DNA of 48,268 nt, taken from Clostridia bacterium. GTDB taxonomy: Bacteria; Bacillota; Clostridia; TANB77; CAG-508. Each line of letters begins with the position of its first letter. The first letter of the stretch is position 1. The stretch is taken from NCBI GenBank assembly GCA_017530505.1, contig JAFXMI010000031.1, forward strand, positions 1-48,268. Reading direction: 5' to 3'. Shown here in pieces: positions 26,362 through 35,659 of the stretch. The notes below the pieces were generated by a model. It did not search any database. It had not been told where the DNA came from and saw nothing but the letters and a program-made list of their open reading frames with translations. Both the position numbers and the translations under genes were made by a program.

Positions 26362-27222
26362 ATGAATAGCTTTTATTTTAGAAAAGATAAAATAGATGAA
26401 TTATTTAATATAATAAAAAAAGAATTAATGGTAAATAGGAAAAATATTGAAAAAGCATTTGAATTAGATTATAGAGAGTGGGAATATGAAGTTAATTTTG
26501 AACAAATTTTGAGTATAATTGAAATAGTAAAATCAAAAGAATATTTACCCAAATTTTCTAAAGAAATAATTGTAGATGGCTTAGGAAAAATATGTTTATT
26601 ATGTAATCAAAATCCATATTTAGTATTTAACTTTATTATGTCTTCTATTTATACTAATAATAAAGTGGAAGTTGTTTTAGAAAATAAATTGCTAGCATCT
26701 AATAAAGTTCTAATAGAAACAGTAAAAAAAGCTCTAAATAAATATAAAGCTGATAAAGATACAGTTTCATATATAGAGCTTGTAAATAAATATGATATTG
26801 TATTTAAACAAGACAACTATGATTTAATATATTATTTTGGAAATAAAAGTTCCTATTTAGATTTTATTAAAAGAATACATATTGATACAAAATTTGAAGA
26901 ATTTGGAGAAATATATTTATATTCAGATTCTAAAGAATACAAAAATGAAATTATTGAAATAGATAAATGGGCTTATTTAAATGAAATGAAAGTTAATATT
27001 TATAATAGTGAATTAGAAGAAGTAATAAAAGAAATTAATAAATTAAATGCTATAAATAAAATGTCAATAATATTTTCTAAAGATATTAAAAAAATAGGTA
27101 AATTAATTAAAGAATTAAAATCAGAAAAAATATATATTAATATTAATCCAACTAATGAGTATAAGATAGAAACTAATTTAAATAACTTAGTTTATAAAAA
27201 GATTTTAAAATGGAATATTTAA
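26362..27222 (+). CDS. Hypothetical protein, possibly degenerate aldehyde-dehydrogenase fold
   Basis: 286 residues, strongly A+T-biased (rich in K, I, N, E). The stretch LCNQNPYLVFNFIMSSIYTN (about 77-96) faintly resembles the NPT-x-V...A-L-A-x-GN region of aldehyde dehydrogenase/ProA-type folds, and DLIYYFGNKSSYLDFIK (about 155) could match a following Rossmann strand, but catalytic residues are not evident. I would treat it as an uncharacterised lineage-specific protein. AGGAAGG site before ATG. Confidence 0.5.
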   Translation: MNSFYFRKDKIDELFNIIKKELMVNRKNIEKAFELDYREWEYEVNFEQILSIIEIVKSKEYLPKFSKEIIVDGLGKICLLCNQNPYLVFNFIMSSIYTNNKVEVVLENKLLASNKVLIETVKKALNKYKADKDTVSYIELVNKYDIVFKQDNYDLIYYFGNKSSYLDFIKRIHIDTKFEEFGEIYLYSDSKEYKNEIIEIDKWAYLNEMKVNIYNSELEEVIKEINKLNAINKMSIIFSKDIKKIGKLIKELKSEKIYININPTNEYKIETNLNNLVYKKILKWNI

Positions 27223-27337
27223 TATTAATTCAATAGAATATTTTCATTTATTGAAACTAATCAAACTGTATTGATAAAAATATAAAAAAGTTATATATCA
27301 ACATATTTAGTTCTAATTTTATAAATTGATATATGCT

Positions 27338-27422
27338 GTTACGATTCACGGCTTAAATGTGTTTCGGTTTTTAATAAATTTGTAAGAATCGTAACGACTA
27401 GTAATTACGAGTTTACATAAAT
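27338..27422 (+). repeat. Intergenic hairpin element, copy B
   Basis: GTTACGATTC (27338-27347) pairs perfectly with GAATCGTAAC (27386-27395) around a 38-base loop. The 5' arm GTTACGATTCACGGC differs from that of copy A (14341) at two positions. The 3' flank AGTAATTACGAGTTTACATA resembles that of copy A. It occupies the 294-base gap 27223-27516, which otherwise holds only the typA promoter. Confidence 0.7.
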
Positions 27423-27435
27423 CTTTAAAAAACAA

Positions 27436-27464
27436 TTGACAAATTAGTATTATTAATATATAAT
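27436..27464 (+). promoter_or_regulatory. Promoter of typA
   Basis: Full consensus: TTGACA at 27436-27441, 17-base spacer, TATAAT at 27459-27464. Confidence 0.9.
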
Positions 27465-27516
27465 AATTAAATGCTGTTTACAAAATTAGTTTTTATAAGA
27501 GGGGAAATTAATTGTA

Positions 27517-29338
27517 ATGAGAAATGAAAAAATAAGAAATGTAGCAATTATAGCACACGTTGATCATGGAAAAACAACTTTAGTTGATAGTATGCTTAGA
27601 CAAAGTGGTATATTTAGAGCTAATGAGCAAGTTGAAGATAGAGTAATGGATTCTAATGATATAGAAAAAGAAAGAGGAATTACAATTCTTTCTAAAAATA
27701 CATCTGTTCATTATGGAGATATAAAAATCAATATTGTTGATACTCCTGGACATGCTGATTTTGGTGGAGAAGTTGAGCGTGTTTTAAAAATGGTTGATGG
27801 AGTTGTTTTATTAGTTGATAGTTTTGAAGGACCAATGCCACAAACTAGAGAAGTTTTAAAGAAATCTTTAGCTCTTAATTTAAAGCCAATAGTTGTTATA
27901 AATAAAATTGATAGAGTTGGTGCTCAACCATTAAAAGTTGTAGATGATGTAATTGAATTATTTATTGAACTTAATGCAACTGATGAACAATTGGATTTTC
28001 CTGTTGTATACGCTTCTGGTAAACAAGGGAGAGCTTCTATGGATTTAGATAATCTTGGAGACAATTTGAAATGTTTATTTGATACGATCATAAATACAAT
28101 AGAAGCACCAAAGTGTGATTTAGATGGAACTGCACAGATGTTAGTTTCTAATATTGATTATGATGATTATATTGGAAGAATAGCAATAGGTAGAGTTGAA
28201 AGAGGAAATATTAAGCTTGGAATGCCAGTTGCTATTTGTAAAAGTGATGATAAAATTGAAAATGCTAGAGTTACTAAACTTTATTCATATGAGGGGTTAA
28301 AAAAAGTTGAAGTTGAGAAAGCCGATGCTGGTGATATTGTCGCATTAGCAGGAATTTCAAATATTAATATTGGAGATACTATATGTGATTATGAGCATCC
28401 GGAAAAGATTTTATTTGTAGACATAGATGAGCCTACTGTTTCAATGACTTTTAGTGTTAATAATGGACCTTTTGCAGGAAGAGAAGGTGAGTTTGTAACA
28501 TCTAGACATATAAGAGATAGACTATTAAGAGAATTAGATAGAAATGTGTCCTTAAGAGTAAGAGAAACAGATTCACCAGATTCTTTTGAAGTTTCTGGTA
28601 GAGGAGAACTTCATTTATCAATTTTAATTGAAACAATGAGGAGAGAAGGTTTTGAATTATTAGTTTCTCGTCCTAAAGTTATAATGAAAGAAATTAATGG
28701 GGAAAAGTGTGAGCCAATTGAGAGATTAGTTGTTAATGTTCCAGATGATTGCGTAGGAAATGTTATTGAAAAACTAGGTAGAAGAAAAGCAGAAATGGTA
28801 AATATGGAATCTGCAGAAATTGGACATACAAAGATTGAATTTAAAATACCAGCAAGAGGAATTATTGGATACAGGACAGAATTTCTTACAGATACAAAAG
28901 GTGAAGGAACAATGAACCATATATTTGATTCATATGAACCATTTAAAGGAGATATTCAATCAAGAGTAAGAGGGACAATTGTTGCTTTTGAAGCTGGAAA
29001 ATCAATTACGTATGGTTTATATAATGCACAAGACAAAGGTGAATTATTTATTCGGACCAGGAGTTGAAGTTTACGAAGGAATGATAGTTGGACTTAATTC
29101 TAGAGGAGAAGATTTAGCTATAAATGTATGCAAAGAAAAACATTTAACAAATACTAGAGCGTCTGGATCAGATGATGCATTACGCTTAGTTCCACCAATT
29201 CAAATGAGTTTAGAAAAAGCTATAGAATTTATAGAAGATGATGAATTAGTTGAAGTTACTCCAAAATCTATAAGATTAAGAAAGAAAATATTAAATAATA
29301 AAGATAGAGAAAGAGCTACTAGAAGTAGTGTAAAATAA
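27517..29338 (+). CDS. typA: Ribosome-binding GTPase TypA/BipA, read through a +1 shift at CGG
   Basis: Translational GTPase acting on ribosome assembly and stress growth. G1 [20 protein letters not shown]2 region [11 protein letters not shown]3 [14 protein letters not shown]4 NKIDR, G5 ASGKQGRA. The 0 frame ends ...GELFI-CGG-ACC-AGG-AGT-TGA (CGG at 29053-29055). Skipping C gives [19 protein letters not shown], the hallmark TypA C-terminal motif, and continues to 29338, about 606 residues, the normal length. The C-terminal domain that would be lost is the ribosome-contacting one. Confidence 0.94.
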
Positions 29339-29345
29339 GAAAATA

Positions 29346-29939
29346 ATGTTTAATAATGAAGAATTAGAGAGAGTTAAATTAAAGGCTTTAGAAGATGGTA
29401 TTCCTATTATAATGGATGAGACTTTAGAGGAAATAAAAAAAATTTTAATTAATAATAATCCTAAAAGAATTTTAGAAATTGGTACGGCAGTAGGTTACTC
29501 TGCCATCCAATTTGCAAAATATGCTCCTGAAGCAATTATTGATTCGATTGAACTTAATGAACAAAGGTACTATGAAGCAAAGAATAATATAAATAATATA
29601 GGAGTTTCAGACAGAATTAACTTGTATTTAGGAAATGCAGTAGATATTCTTCCTACTATTAATTTTGAATATGATATAGTATTTATTGATGCAAATAAAG
29701 GAAAGTATCCATATTTTTTAAAAGAAGGAATAAGATTAGTAAAAGCAAATGGATATATTTTAGCAGACAATATTTTATTTAAAGGATATGTACTTGGGGA
29801 TTATAACAAACATAAGCAACGTACTGCAGTTAGGCATTTAAGAGAATATATAAAAGAATCTATGGAAAATGAAATTTTGGAAACTAAAATAATTCATGTT
29901 GGAGATGGTTTAGCAGTAACAAAAGTTAATAAAAAATAA
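29346..29939 (+). CDS. trmR: SAM-dependent O-methyltransferase (TrmR-like)
   Basis: 197 residues of the O-methyltransferase family 3 fold. SAM loop ILEIGTAVGYSAIQFAK (about 40-56), DSIELNEQRYYEAKNNI (about 61-77), DIVFIDANKGKYPYFL (about 104-119) with the metal/catalytic Asp, ILADNILFKGYVL (about 139-151). Close in layout to Bacillus YrrM/TrmR, which methylates 5-hydroxyuridine at the tRNA wobble position; that assignment is by family only. It starts 7 bases after typA. Confidence 0.8.
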   Translation: MFNNEELERVKLKALEDGIPIIMDETLEEIKKILINNNPKRILEIGTAVGYSAIQFAKYAPEAIIDSIELNEQRYYEAKNNINNIGVSDRINLYLGNAVDILPTINFEYDIVFIDANKGKYPYFLKEGIRLVKANGYILADNILFKGYVLGDYNKHKQRTAVRHLREYIKESMENEILETKIIHVGDGLAVTKVNKK

Positions 29940-29992
29940 AGTAATAATTTGTATAATTTAGAACTTTTAAAGCTCAAAATTACATAAATATC

Positions 29993-30021
29993 TTGACAAA
30001 AAGTTTATAATGATTTAAAAT
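29993..30021 (+). promoter_or_regulatory. Promoter of the tRNA pair
   Basis: TTGACA at 29993-29998, 17-base spacer, TAAAAT at 30016-30021, 32 bases before tRNA-His. Same box pair as the infC promoter. Confidence 0.8.
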
Positions 30022-30053
30022 TAAAGAGCACTGTGTGGAAGAAATAAAATCAT

Positions 30054-30131
30054 GGTGGATGTAGCGTAGTTGGTTAACGCGTCAGTTTGTGGCACTGAAG
30101 ACCGTGGGTTCGAGTCCCATCTTCCACCCCA
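30054..30131 (+). tRNA. tRNA-His (GTG)
   Basis: Anticodon GTG at 30089-30091. The extra 5' G (-1), diagnostic for tRNA-His, is encoded, and the CCA end is encoded (30129-30131). T arm GTGGGTTCGAGTCCCAT is canonical. One acceptor-stem position appears as a T-T mismatch. Confidence 0.95.
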
Positions 30132-30138
30132 AAAATAT

Positions 30139-30213
30139 TGGGCTGTAGCCAAGCGGTAAGGCAGTAGACTTTGACTCTACCATGCGCTAGTTCGAATCTA
30201 GCCAGCCCAGCCA
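30139..30213 (+). tRNA. tRNA-Gln (TTG)
   Basis: 75 bases with acceptor TGGGCTG/CAGCCCA, anticodon loop CTTTGAC (anticodon TTG) and encoded CCA. The T arm CTAGTTCGAATCTAG is canonical. It is 7 bases after tRNA-His, so both are cotranscribed. Confidence 0.95.
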
Positions 30214-30254
30214 AAAAAGCTGTAATATAGTTAAATACTACATTACAGCTTTTA
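30214..30254 (+). terminator. Terminator of the tRNA pair
   Basis: AAAAGCTGTAAT pairs with ATTACAGCTTTT immediately after the CCA of tRNA-Gln. Confidence 0.85.
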
Positions 30255-30285
30255 AAAATATTTTAATAAAAAAATTACAAGAATC

Positions 30286-30314
30286 TTGGTTAAACGAAAA
30301 AAATATGATATAAA
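30286..30314 (+). promoter_or_regulatory. Promoter for the flavin reductase-like gene
   Basis: TTGGTT at 30286-30291, 17-base spacer, TATAAA at 30309-30314. Confidence 0.65.
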
Positions 30315-30346
30315 ATATATATGAATTATTTTTTGGAGGGATTAGT

Positions 30347-30904
30347 ATGAGAAAAAATTTAAAAGTAATACCTGGAATATTTCCAATGCCAGTACTAATG
30401 ATTGGAACTTATAATGAAGATGGAAGTGTTGATGTAATGAATGCTGCTTGGGGAATGGCCTATGATTTCAAACAAATAAAATTAAATATTAGTGACTCAC
30501 ATAAAACAACAAAAAACATTAGAAGAACCGGCTGTTTTACTGTTTCACTTGCAACTAAAGACACTTTAGTTGAGTCAGATTATTTTGGAATTGTTTCAGG
30601 TAATAATGTGAAAGATAAATTTGAAAAAACTAAGATGACAGCTATTAAATCTGAATATATAGATGCTCCAATTATTTTACAATATCCAATATGTATGGAA
30701 TGTAGAGCGATAGAAATAGATGGTGAATATGGAGTTTTAGGAGAAATAATAAATTTATCTGTTGAAGAAGAATATTTAGATAAAAATGGAAATCCTGATT
30801 TATCAAAAATTAATACAATAGCTTATGATCCATTTACACATGGATATTATGAAGTAAATAAAAAGGTTGGGCAAGCTTTTGAAGATGGGAAAAAACTAAT
30901 TTAG
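30347..30904 (+). CDS. Flavin reductase-like (FMN-binding split barrel) protein
   Basis: 185 residues. FPMPVLMIGTYNEDGSVDVM (about 12-31), NAAWGMAYDF, and NIRRTGCFTVSLATKD (about 60-75) are typical of the flavoredoxin/flavin-reductase-like family that binds FMN. Such proteins move electrons from NAD(P)H or ferredoxin to flavin in anaerobes; the partner is not evident. TTGGAGGG site. The downstream tsaE may be cotranscribed. Confidence 0.85.
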   Translation: MRKNLKVIPGIFPMPVLMIGTYNEDGSVDVMNAAWGMAYDFKQIKLNISDSHKTTKNIRRTGCFTVSLATKDTLVESDYFGIVSGNNVKDKFEKTKMTAIKSEYIDAPIILQYPICMECRAIEIDGEYGVLGEIINLSVEEEYLDKNGNPDLSKINTIAYDPFTHGYYEVNKKVGQAFEDGKKLI

Positions 30905-30963
30905 AATAATTTTGAGGTATATTATATAAAACTAATAGATTATAAAGAAATGGATAAATAATT

Positions 30964-31392
30964 ATGGAAGAGATTATTTCAAATTCACCAAATGAAACAA
31001 TTGACTTGGGAAAGAAAATTGGGGCAACTTTGAAATGTGGTGATATACTAATTTTAAGTGGAGATTTAGGAGCAGGAAAAACAAAATTTACTGAAGGTAT
31101 TTTAAGCTATTTTGGATTACAAAATGAAATTTCTAGTCCTACATTTACAATTGTAAATGAGTATTATACTAATTCTTTAAATATATATCATTTTGATGTT
31201 TATAGAATAGAAGACCAAGAAGAATTTTTTTATTTAGGTGGAGATGAGTATTTTAAAAAAGGTGTTTCAATCATAGAGTGGGGAGAAAAAATAGAAAAAA
31301 TAATACCCAAAAAATATATAAAGATTGATTTTTCTAAAAGTTTAGATAATGAAAATGTTAGAATAATAAAAATAAAAAAGATAGGTTATTAA
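30964..31392 (+). CDS. tsaE: tRNA threonylcarbamoyladenosine synthesis ATPase TsaE
   Basis: 142 residues. Walker A LSGDLGAGKTKFTEGIL (about 38-54), SSPTFTIVNEYY (about 60-71), IYHFDVYRIED (about 77-87) and IIEWGEKIE (about 102) are the standard TsaE marks. It acts with TsaB and TsaD to make t6A at position 37 of ANN-reading tRNAs. Those partners, usually adjacent, are not in this window. No clear ribosome binding site. Confidence 0.93.
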   Translation: MEEIISNSPNETIDLGKKIGATLKCGDILILSGDLGAGKTKFTEGILSYFGLQNEISSPTFTIVNEYYTNSLNIYHFDVYRIEDQEEFFYLGGDEYFKKGVSIIEWGEKIEKIIPKKYIKIDFSKSLDNENVRIIKIKKIGY

Positions 31393-31551
31393 ATTATTTT
31401 ATAATAGTAACTAATTTATATAAAATAGGACAAGTAAAAAAAGTAAATGCAATTTGTAAGAGAAGTTGCAAGTATAAATCAATATTTTAGTATTAAAGTA
31501 CTGGTCTTTCTGCTATTTTATATAAAAGTTTTTAAAAGAAAGAAAATTTGT

Positions 31552-31580
31552 TTGACAAATCAAATGTTTTGTGATAGTAT
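31552..31580 (+). promoter_or_regulatory. lexA promoter with candidate LexA operator
   Basis: TTGACA at 31552-31557, 17-base spacer, TAGTAT at 31575-31580. The imperfect inverted repeat ACAAATCAAATGTTTTGT (31556-31573) fills the spacer, an ideal position for autorepression. It is not the Bacillus CGAAC-N4-GTTCG box. The 220-base gap 31393-31612 contains nothing else I can name. Confidence 0.6.
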
Positions 31581-31612
31581 ATTTTTAAATAAATTAAGGG
31601 AGTGAAAAATAT

Positions 31613-32275
31613 ATGAGAAAAAAAGATCCAAATTCATTAAATAGAAGAGAAAAAGCTATTTTAAAATATATTGAAAAACAAGTAAAACTAAATGGTTACC
31701 CACCTTCTGTAAGAGAAATAGGAAAGGCTGTAGGATTAAAATCTACTGCAACAGTACATGGATATTTATCTTCTCTAGAAAAAAAAGGATATATTAAAAA
31801 AGAAAGTCAAAAGGGAAGAACTTTAAAACTATTAAAAGGTGGTTTAGAAGATAATCCAGATCAAGAAAGTATTGGTAAAGAGGTTTATACGAGCAAGGAA
31901 ATGGTTGATGTTCCTGTTATTGGAAAAATAACTGCTGGAAGTCCAATTTTAGCTGTTGAAAATATTACAGATACTTTTCCAATTCCAATTGATTTTGTTG
32001 GAAATTCAGATTGCTTTATGTTAACTGTAAGAGGTACTAGTATGATAGAAGCTGGTATTTTAGATGGTGATTATATATTAGTAAAAAAACAAAATACAGC
32101 TAATAATGGAGAAATTGTTGTCGCTCTTATTGAAGATGAAGCTACAGTAAAAACTTTTTATAAAGAAAGTGATCATATACGTTTACAACCTGAAAATTCA
32201 ACAATGGATCCAATTATTGTTCCAAATTGTGAAATTTTAGGAAAAGTTTCTGGTGTATTTAGAAAAATTAGATAA
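31613..32275 (+). CDS. lexA: SOS repressor LexA
   Basis: 220 residues. N-terminal winged helix [20 protein letters not shown] then [15 protein letters not shown]. Self-cleavage site in ITAGSPILA (Ala-Gly, about residue 103), catalytic Ser in [20 protein letters not shown] (about 142) and Lys in EATVKTFYK (about 180). It represses DNA-damage genes until RecA stimulates cleavage. AAGGGAGTG site. Confidence 0.95.
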   Translation: MRKKDPNSLNRREKAILKYIEKQVKLNGYPPSVREIGKAVGLKSTATVHGYLSSLEKKGYIKKESQKGRTLKLLKGGLEDNPDQESIGKEVYTSKEMVDVPVIGKITAGSPILAVENITDTFPIPIDFVGNSDCFMLTVRGTSMIEAGILDGDYILVKKQNTANNGEIVVALIEDEATVKTFYKESDHIRLQPENSTMDPIIVPNCEILGKVSGVFRKIR

Positions 32276-32316
32276 TTTATCAAATAAAAAGTGGTATTTA
32301 GAAAAAAAATTAATAA

Positions 32317-32348
32317 AAAAGAATTACTATTAATGTAGTAATTCTTTT
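32317..32348. terminator. Bidirectional terminator between lexA and folC
   Basis: AAAAGAATTACTA (32317-32329) pairs perfectly with TAGTAATTCTTTT (32336-32348). T-rich tails lie on both sides; the folC stop codon (32330-32332) is in the loop. It serves the two convergent genes. Confidence 0.8.
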
Positions 32349-33584
32349 ACTTTATTATATACATAAAAGCTTCCAATAATAAAATTTGTTTCAGATTTTA
32401 ATTTATTTATTCCATTTTTAAAATCTAAAATTTCTATAGAATTAGAAGTATTTAATTCTTTTGCAAAATTATATAAAGTTTCAGCTTTGAAAAATTTTTC
32501 TTCAATTGTTCCATCTGTAAAGATAAAATTACAGTTTTCAAAACTATTTAACAATATCTTTAAAATTGTCTGATAATCTTTTGTTGTAATAATTGAAATA
32601 ATAAATGTTTTACTAGTTTTAGGATATAAATCTTGTACAGTATTTACAAAATTTTTTATAGCCCCTTCATTATGAGCTCCATCAAAAATAATAAGTGGAT
32701 TTTGATTAACTATTTCAAATCTGGCAGGATGAATTATATTAGAAAGTGTGGAATATATAATTTCTTTAGAAATATTATAACCGATTTTTTTGTAATATTT
32801 CTAAACAAGTTATTACGACTGCTGTGTTTTCTACTTGCTTTTTGCCCTTCAAGTTTATTTTTATATCTTTATAGTTTTTAAAATCAAAGTATTGATAATT
32901 TTTGTCAAATTTATAATTATTTATATCTTTATATTTAAGGACATGGAGTTTAGAATTTTTTTCTTCACATTTAGCTTTAATAACTGGAAGAGCTGATTGT
33001 TCAAAAATTACAGAGTTTGAATTTTCTTTTATAATACCTGCTTTTTGTTCAGCTATTTTTTCTATTGTATTTCCTAAAATTGAAGTATGATCCAATGAGA
33101 TAGTACCGAAAACAGAAATAAATGAGTTAACAATATTTGTACAATCATAAAGACCTCCTAGTCCTACTTCAAAGACAACTATATCACAATTGTTTTCTGC
33201 AAAATATAAAATTGCTAGACTTGTTAAAATTTCAAATCTAGTTACTTGTCTACCAGTATCAAAATAATATTCATTTGAAATATTTTTAAATAGTTTTTCA
33301 TATTTTTCAAATTCAGAATCTGAAATATTTTTATTATTTATTGATATAGATTCATTACTAACAATTAAGTGTGGGGAAATATATTTACCTACTTTGAAAT
33401 TGCTGTTTATTAAAATTTGATTTAACATTTCACAAATACTGCCTTTTCCGTTAGTTCCAGCAACATGAATAAATTTTAATTTCTTTTCTGGATTATCTAA
33501 TTTTTTCATTATGTATAACATAGCATCCAAAGTTGGAAAATCAGTAGTTTGTATAAAATTTGATAAGAAAATATCTAAATTCAT
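32330..33584 (-). CDS. folC: Folylpolyglutamate synthase, read through a +1 shift at CGG
   Basis: About 417 residues; adds glutamates to folates so that they stay in the cell. The first part has FIHVAGTNGKGSICEMLNQI (about 37-56, ATP loop), FEVGLGGLYDCTN and FGTISLDHTSILGNTIEKIA. The 0 frame ends LQKN-CGG-TTA-TAA (CGG at 32783-32781). Skipping the C leads to LQKN-GYNISKEII, then HPARFEIVNQNPLIIFDGAH with N following, the conserved Mur-ligase-like C-terminal motif, and on to 32330. Last gene of the folate cluster. Confidence 0.9.
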
Positions 33585-33610
33585 TATTATTGTTCTCCTT
33601 AAATATTCTA

Positions 33611-34207
33611 TTAATAGTTTTTTACTTTTAGTGTTAATTCAATATCGTTTGTTTTCTTAAAAATTGAAAGTAATAGTATCTTGCAAGTGTATTTTATGCT
33701 TTTAATTGAATATCTTTTTAATCCTTTTGATTCCATAGTTGTTAATGTTTGATTAATATATCTTATAAAAAATGGGATAGAAGTTATTGCTATATTAACC
33801 ATAAGTGTAATGTCTTTTGGATTAATTCCAAAAACTTTTAATGGAGTAAATAGTTTTTCTAAAGAAAAAATAATATTGCTAAATCCCATAGTGGAGCTAA
33901 AAATAAAACTAATGGTACAAACTAAAAGTAATCTAAAAGAAATTAAAAAAGCTTCTTTAAAATAGCCAAATAGAAAATTAAAAATAAAGTACAATATTAT
34001 TAAAAACATACATTTATAAAGATAATTTATAATTTTTTTTATTTCTATTTTAAAAACTACAATAAGTATTATATTTAAAGCTAAAACAAATATGAGAAAA
34101 ATAGTATTTTTAATAAAGAATATTCCACTAGTGTATAATAAAAAAGCAATTAAAAAAAAGAGTTCTTTTGATATATTTATTTTTGTAAATTTTTTTTTAT
34201 TAATCAT
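33611..34207 (-). CDS. ecfT: ECF transporter transmembrane subunit EcfT
   Basis: 198 residues, shorter than the usual 260 or so. Four or five membrane helices (about residues 15-32, 34-50, 60-80, 85-105) are followed by the cytoplasmic coupling helices. The two Ala-Arg-Gly signatures that dock on the ATPases appear as TMESKGLKRYS (about 156) and ELTLKVKNY at the very C-terminus, both degenerate. Between ecfA and folC. It should connect the ATPase and the FolT substrate subunit. Confidence 0.78.
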   Translation of the reverse strand: MINKKKFTKINISKELFFLIAFLLYTSGIFFIKNTIFLIFVLALNIILIVVFKIEIKKIINYLYKCMFLIILYFIFNFLFGYFKEAFLISFRLLLVCTISFIFSSTMGFSNIIFSLEKLFTPLKVFGINPKDITLMVNIAITSIPFFIRYINQTLTTMESKGLKRYSIKSIKYTCKILLLSIFKKTNDIELTLKVKNY

Positions 34208-34245
34208 TTTATATTTTCCGTTCTTTAATTTTTGTATTATATATA

Positions 34246-35071
34246 TTAATTATTTTTTTGTATTTTGTTTTCTACTATTTTTTTTGTTAGTTCATCAATT
34301 TGTAAGTTTTCAAGGTTTATATCAATACCAAATTTGTGAAGTGAAGAAACAAGTGAAATAATTCCTGGAAACTCTAATGAATCTATAAAATCGAGGTTAT
34401 TTAGTAAATCTTTTTTCTCAAAAATTTTTTTTATTTTTCCATTTTCAAAAATAATAGTTTTATCACAAAGTAGAATTTCATCTATAAAATTTGTTAAATA
34501 AATTATTGTAATACCACTTTGTTTTAAATTTTGTAAAATATTATAAACTTGATTTTTAGAAATTGGATCAAGCATTGTTGTAGGCTCATCTAAAATTAAT
34601 ATTTTAGGCTTTATAGCTAGACAACCAGCAATTGCTATTTTTTGTTTTTGACCCAATGAAAGTTCAAAACAGCTACTATTTTTGTATTTTAACATATTAA
34701 CTGATTTTAAGGCTTCATCAATATTTCTTTCAATTTCGTCCTTTGAAAAGTTTAGATTTTGCAATCCAAATTTTAAGTCATCGTATACTTTATCAAAGAT
34801 TATTTGATTTTCCGGATTTTGAAATACAATTCCAATATTTTTTCTTATTTCATTTAATTTTGTTTTATCTTTTAAAGAAATTCCGGTTAACAATTATATC
34901 GCCATTTTTAAATTTGGTTAGTCCAGCTAAAATTTTTGAAAAAGTTGATTTTCCACATCCATTTTCTCCAATAATACAAACAAATTCTCCATCATTAATT
35001 TCCAAATTTATATTATCTAAGCTAAAATTTCCTGTTTTATATTTATAATTTAAATTTTTAACTGTTATCAT
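34246..35071 (-). CDS. ecfA: ECF transporter ATPase, read through a +1 shift at CGG
   Basis: About 274 residues. Walker A GENGCGKST (about 37), Q-loop VFQNPENQI, signature LSLGQKQKIAI (for LSGGQ), Walker B ILILDEPTTMLDP. The switch-histidine place reads YLTNFIDE (Asn instead of His of the usual THxMxE). The 0 frame breaks after GDIIVN at CGG (34885-34883) and stops at AAA AGA TAA; without the C it reads DIIVN-GISLKDKTKLNEI, the normal loop before the Q-loop. ECF modules usually have two ATPases; only one is encoded here. Confidence 0.88.
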
Positions 35072-35111
35072 TTTTTTATTCCACTCTTTTTAATTTATAT
35101 AAAGTAAATTA

Positions 35112-35648
35112 TTAATCTTCTATGTATAAATACTTTTTACTTAGTATTTTTATATATTTTGATAAGAAAAATATAGTTGAAATTTGGATAGGAAACATAA
35201 TAATTTTTGTTACTAATCTGCCTGTTAATATTACTAAAAACGCATTTCCATATAAAAGAGATAGCATTAAGCTCATGCAAGGAAGCTCAATACCCCAAAG
35301 AACAATAGCAGAAGAAATACATAATCTTATTATTAAATTATTTCCTTCAAAAAATTTACCTTCTTGTTTAGTATACAAAAATAATCCGTATACTAATCCA
35401 ACAAGTGCATCAACAATAGTAAAACCTATAAAATAAGCTCCAAATGGCCAAAGAAGGGCACCAATTAAATCTCCAAGTGCTGAGATTGTAGTTGAATATT
35501 TTGGACCTAAAATAATTGCTGATACTATAATAGGTAAAAAGCTTAAACTAACCTGTAAATATTGAGTTTTAATAGAAATAAATCTATCAAAAACAATAAG
35601 TATAGCAAGTAAAAGACCAGATAAAATAATTTTTTTTTGTTTTGACAT
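35112..35648 (-). CDS. folT: Folate-specific ECF substrate-binding subunit FolT
   Basis: 178 residues with about six membrane helices. FDRFISIKTQYLQVSLSFLP (about 20-39), then ILGPKYSTTISALGDLIGAL (about 46-65) and PFGAYFIGFTIVDALVGLVYG (starting about 68) closely follow the FolT pattern (S-x-R-F-L-S-I...F-L-P-I...G-A-x-A-D-L-I-G-A-L). Linkage to folC supports folate as substrate. AAAGGAG site; 11 bases after mutS2 stop. Confidence 0.85.
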   Translation of the reverse strand: MSKQKKIILSGLLLAILIVFDRFISIKTQYLQVSLSFLPIIVSAIILGPKYSTTISALGDLIGALLWPFGAYFIGFTIVDALVGLVYGLFLYTKQEGKFFEGNNLIIRLCISSAIVLWGIELPCMSLMLSLLYGNAFLVILTGRLVTKIIMFPIQISTIFFLSKYIKILSKKYLYIED

Positions 35649-35659
35649 AATTTTCTCCT

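Noticed and set aside
32633-32881. Plus-strand ORF opposite folC
   Set aside because: No ribosome binding site, and its sequence is the reverse of the conserved folC junction region.
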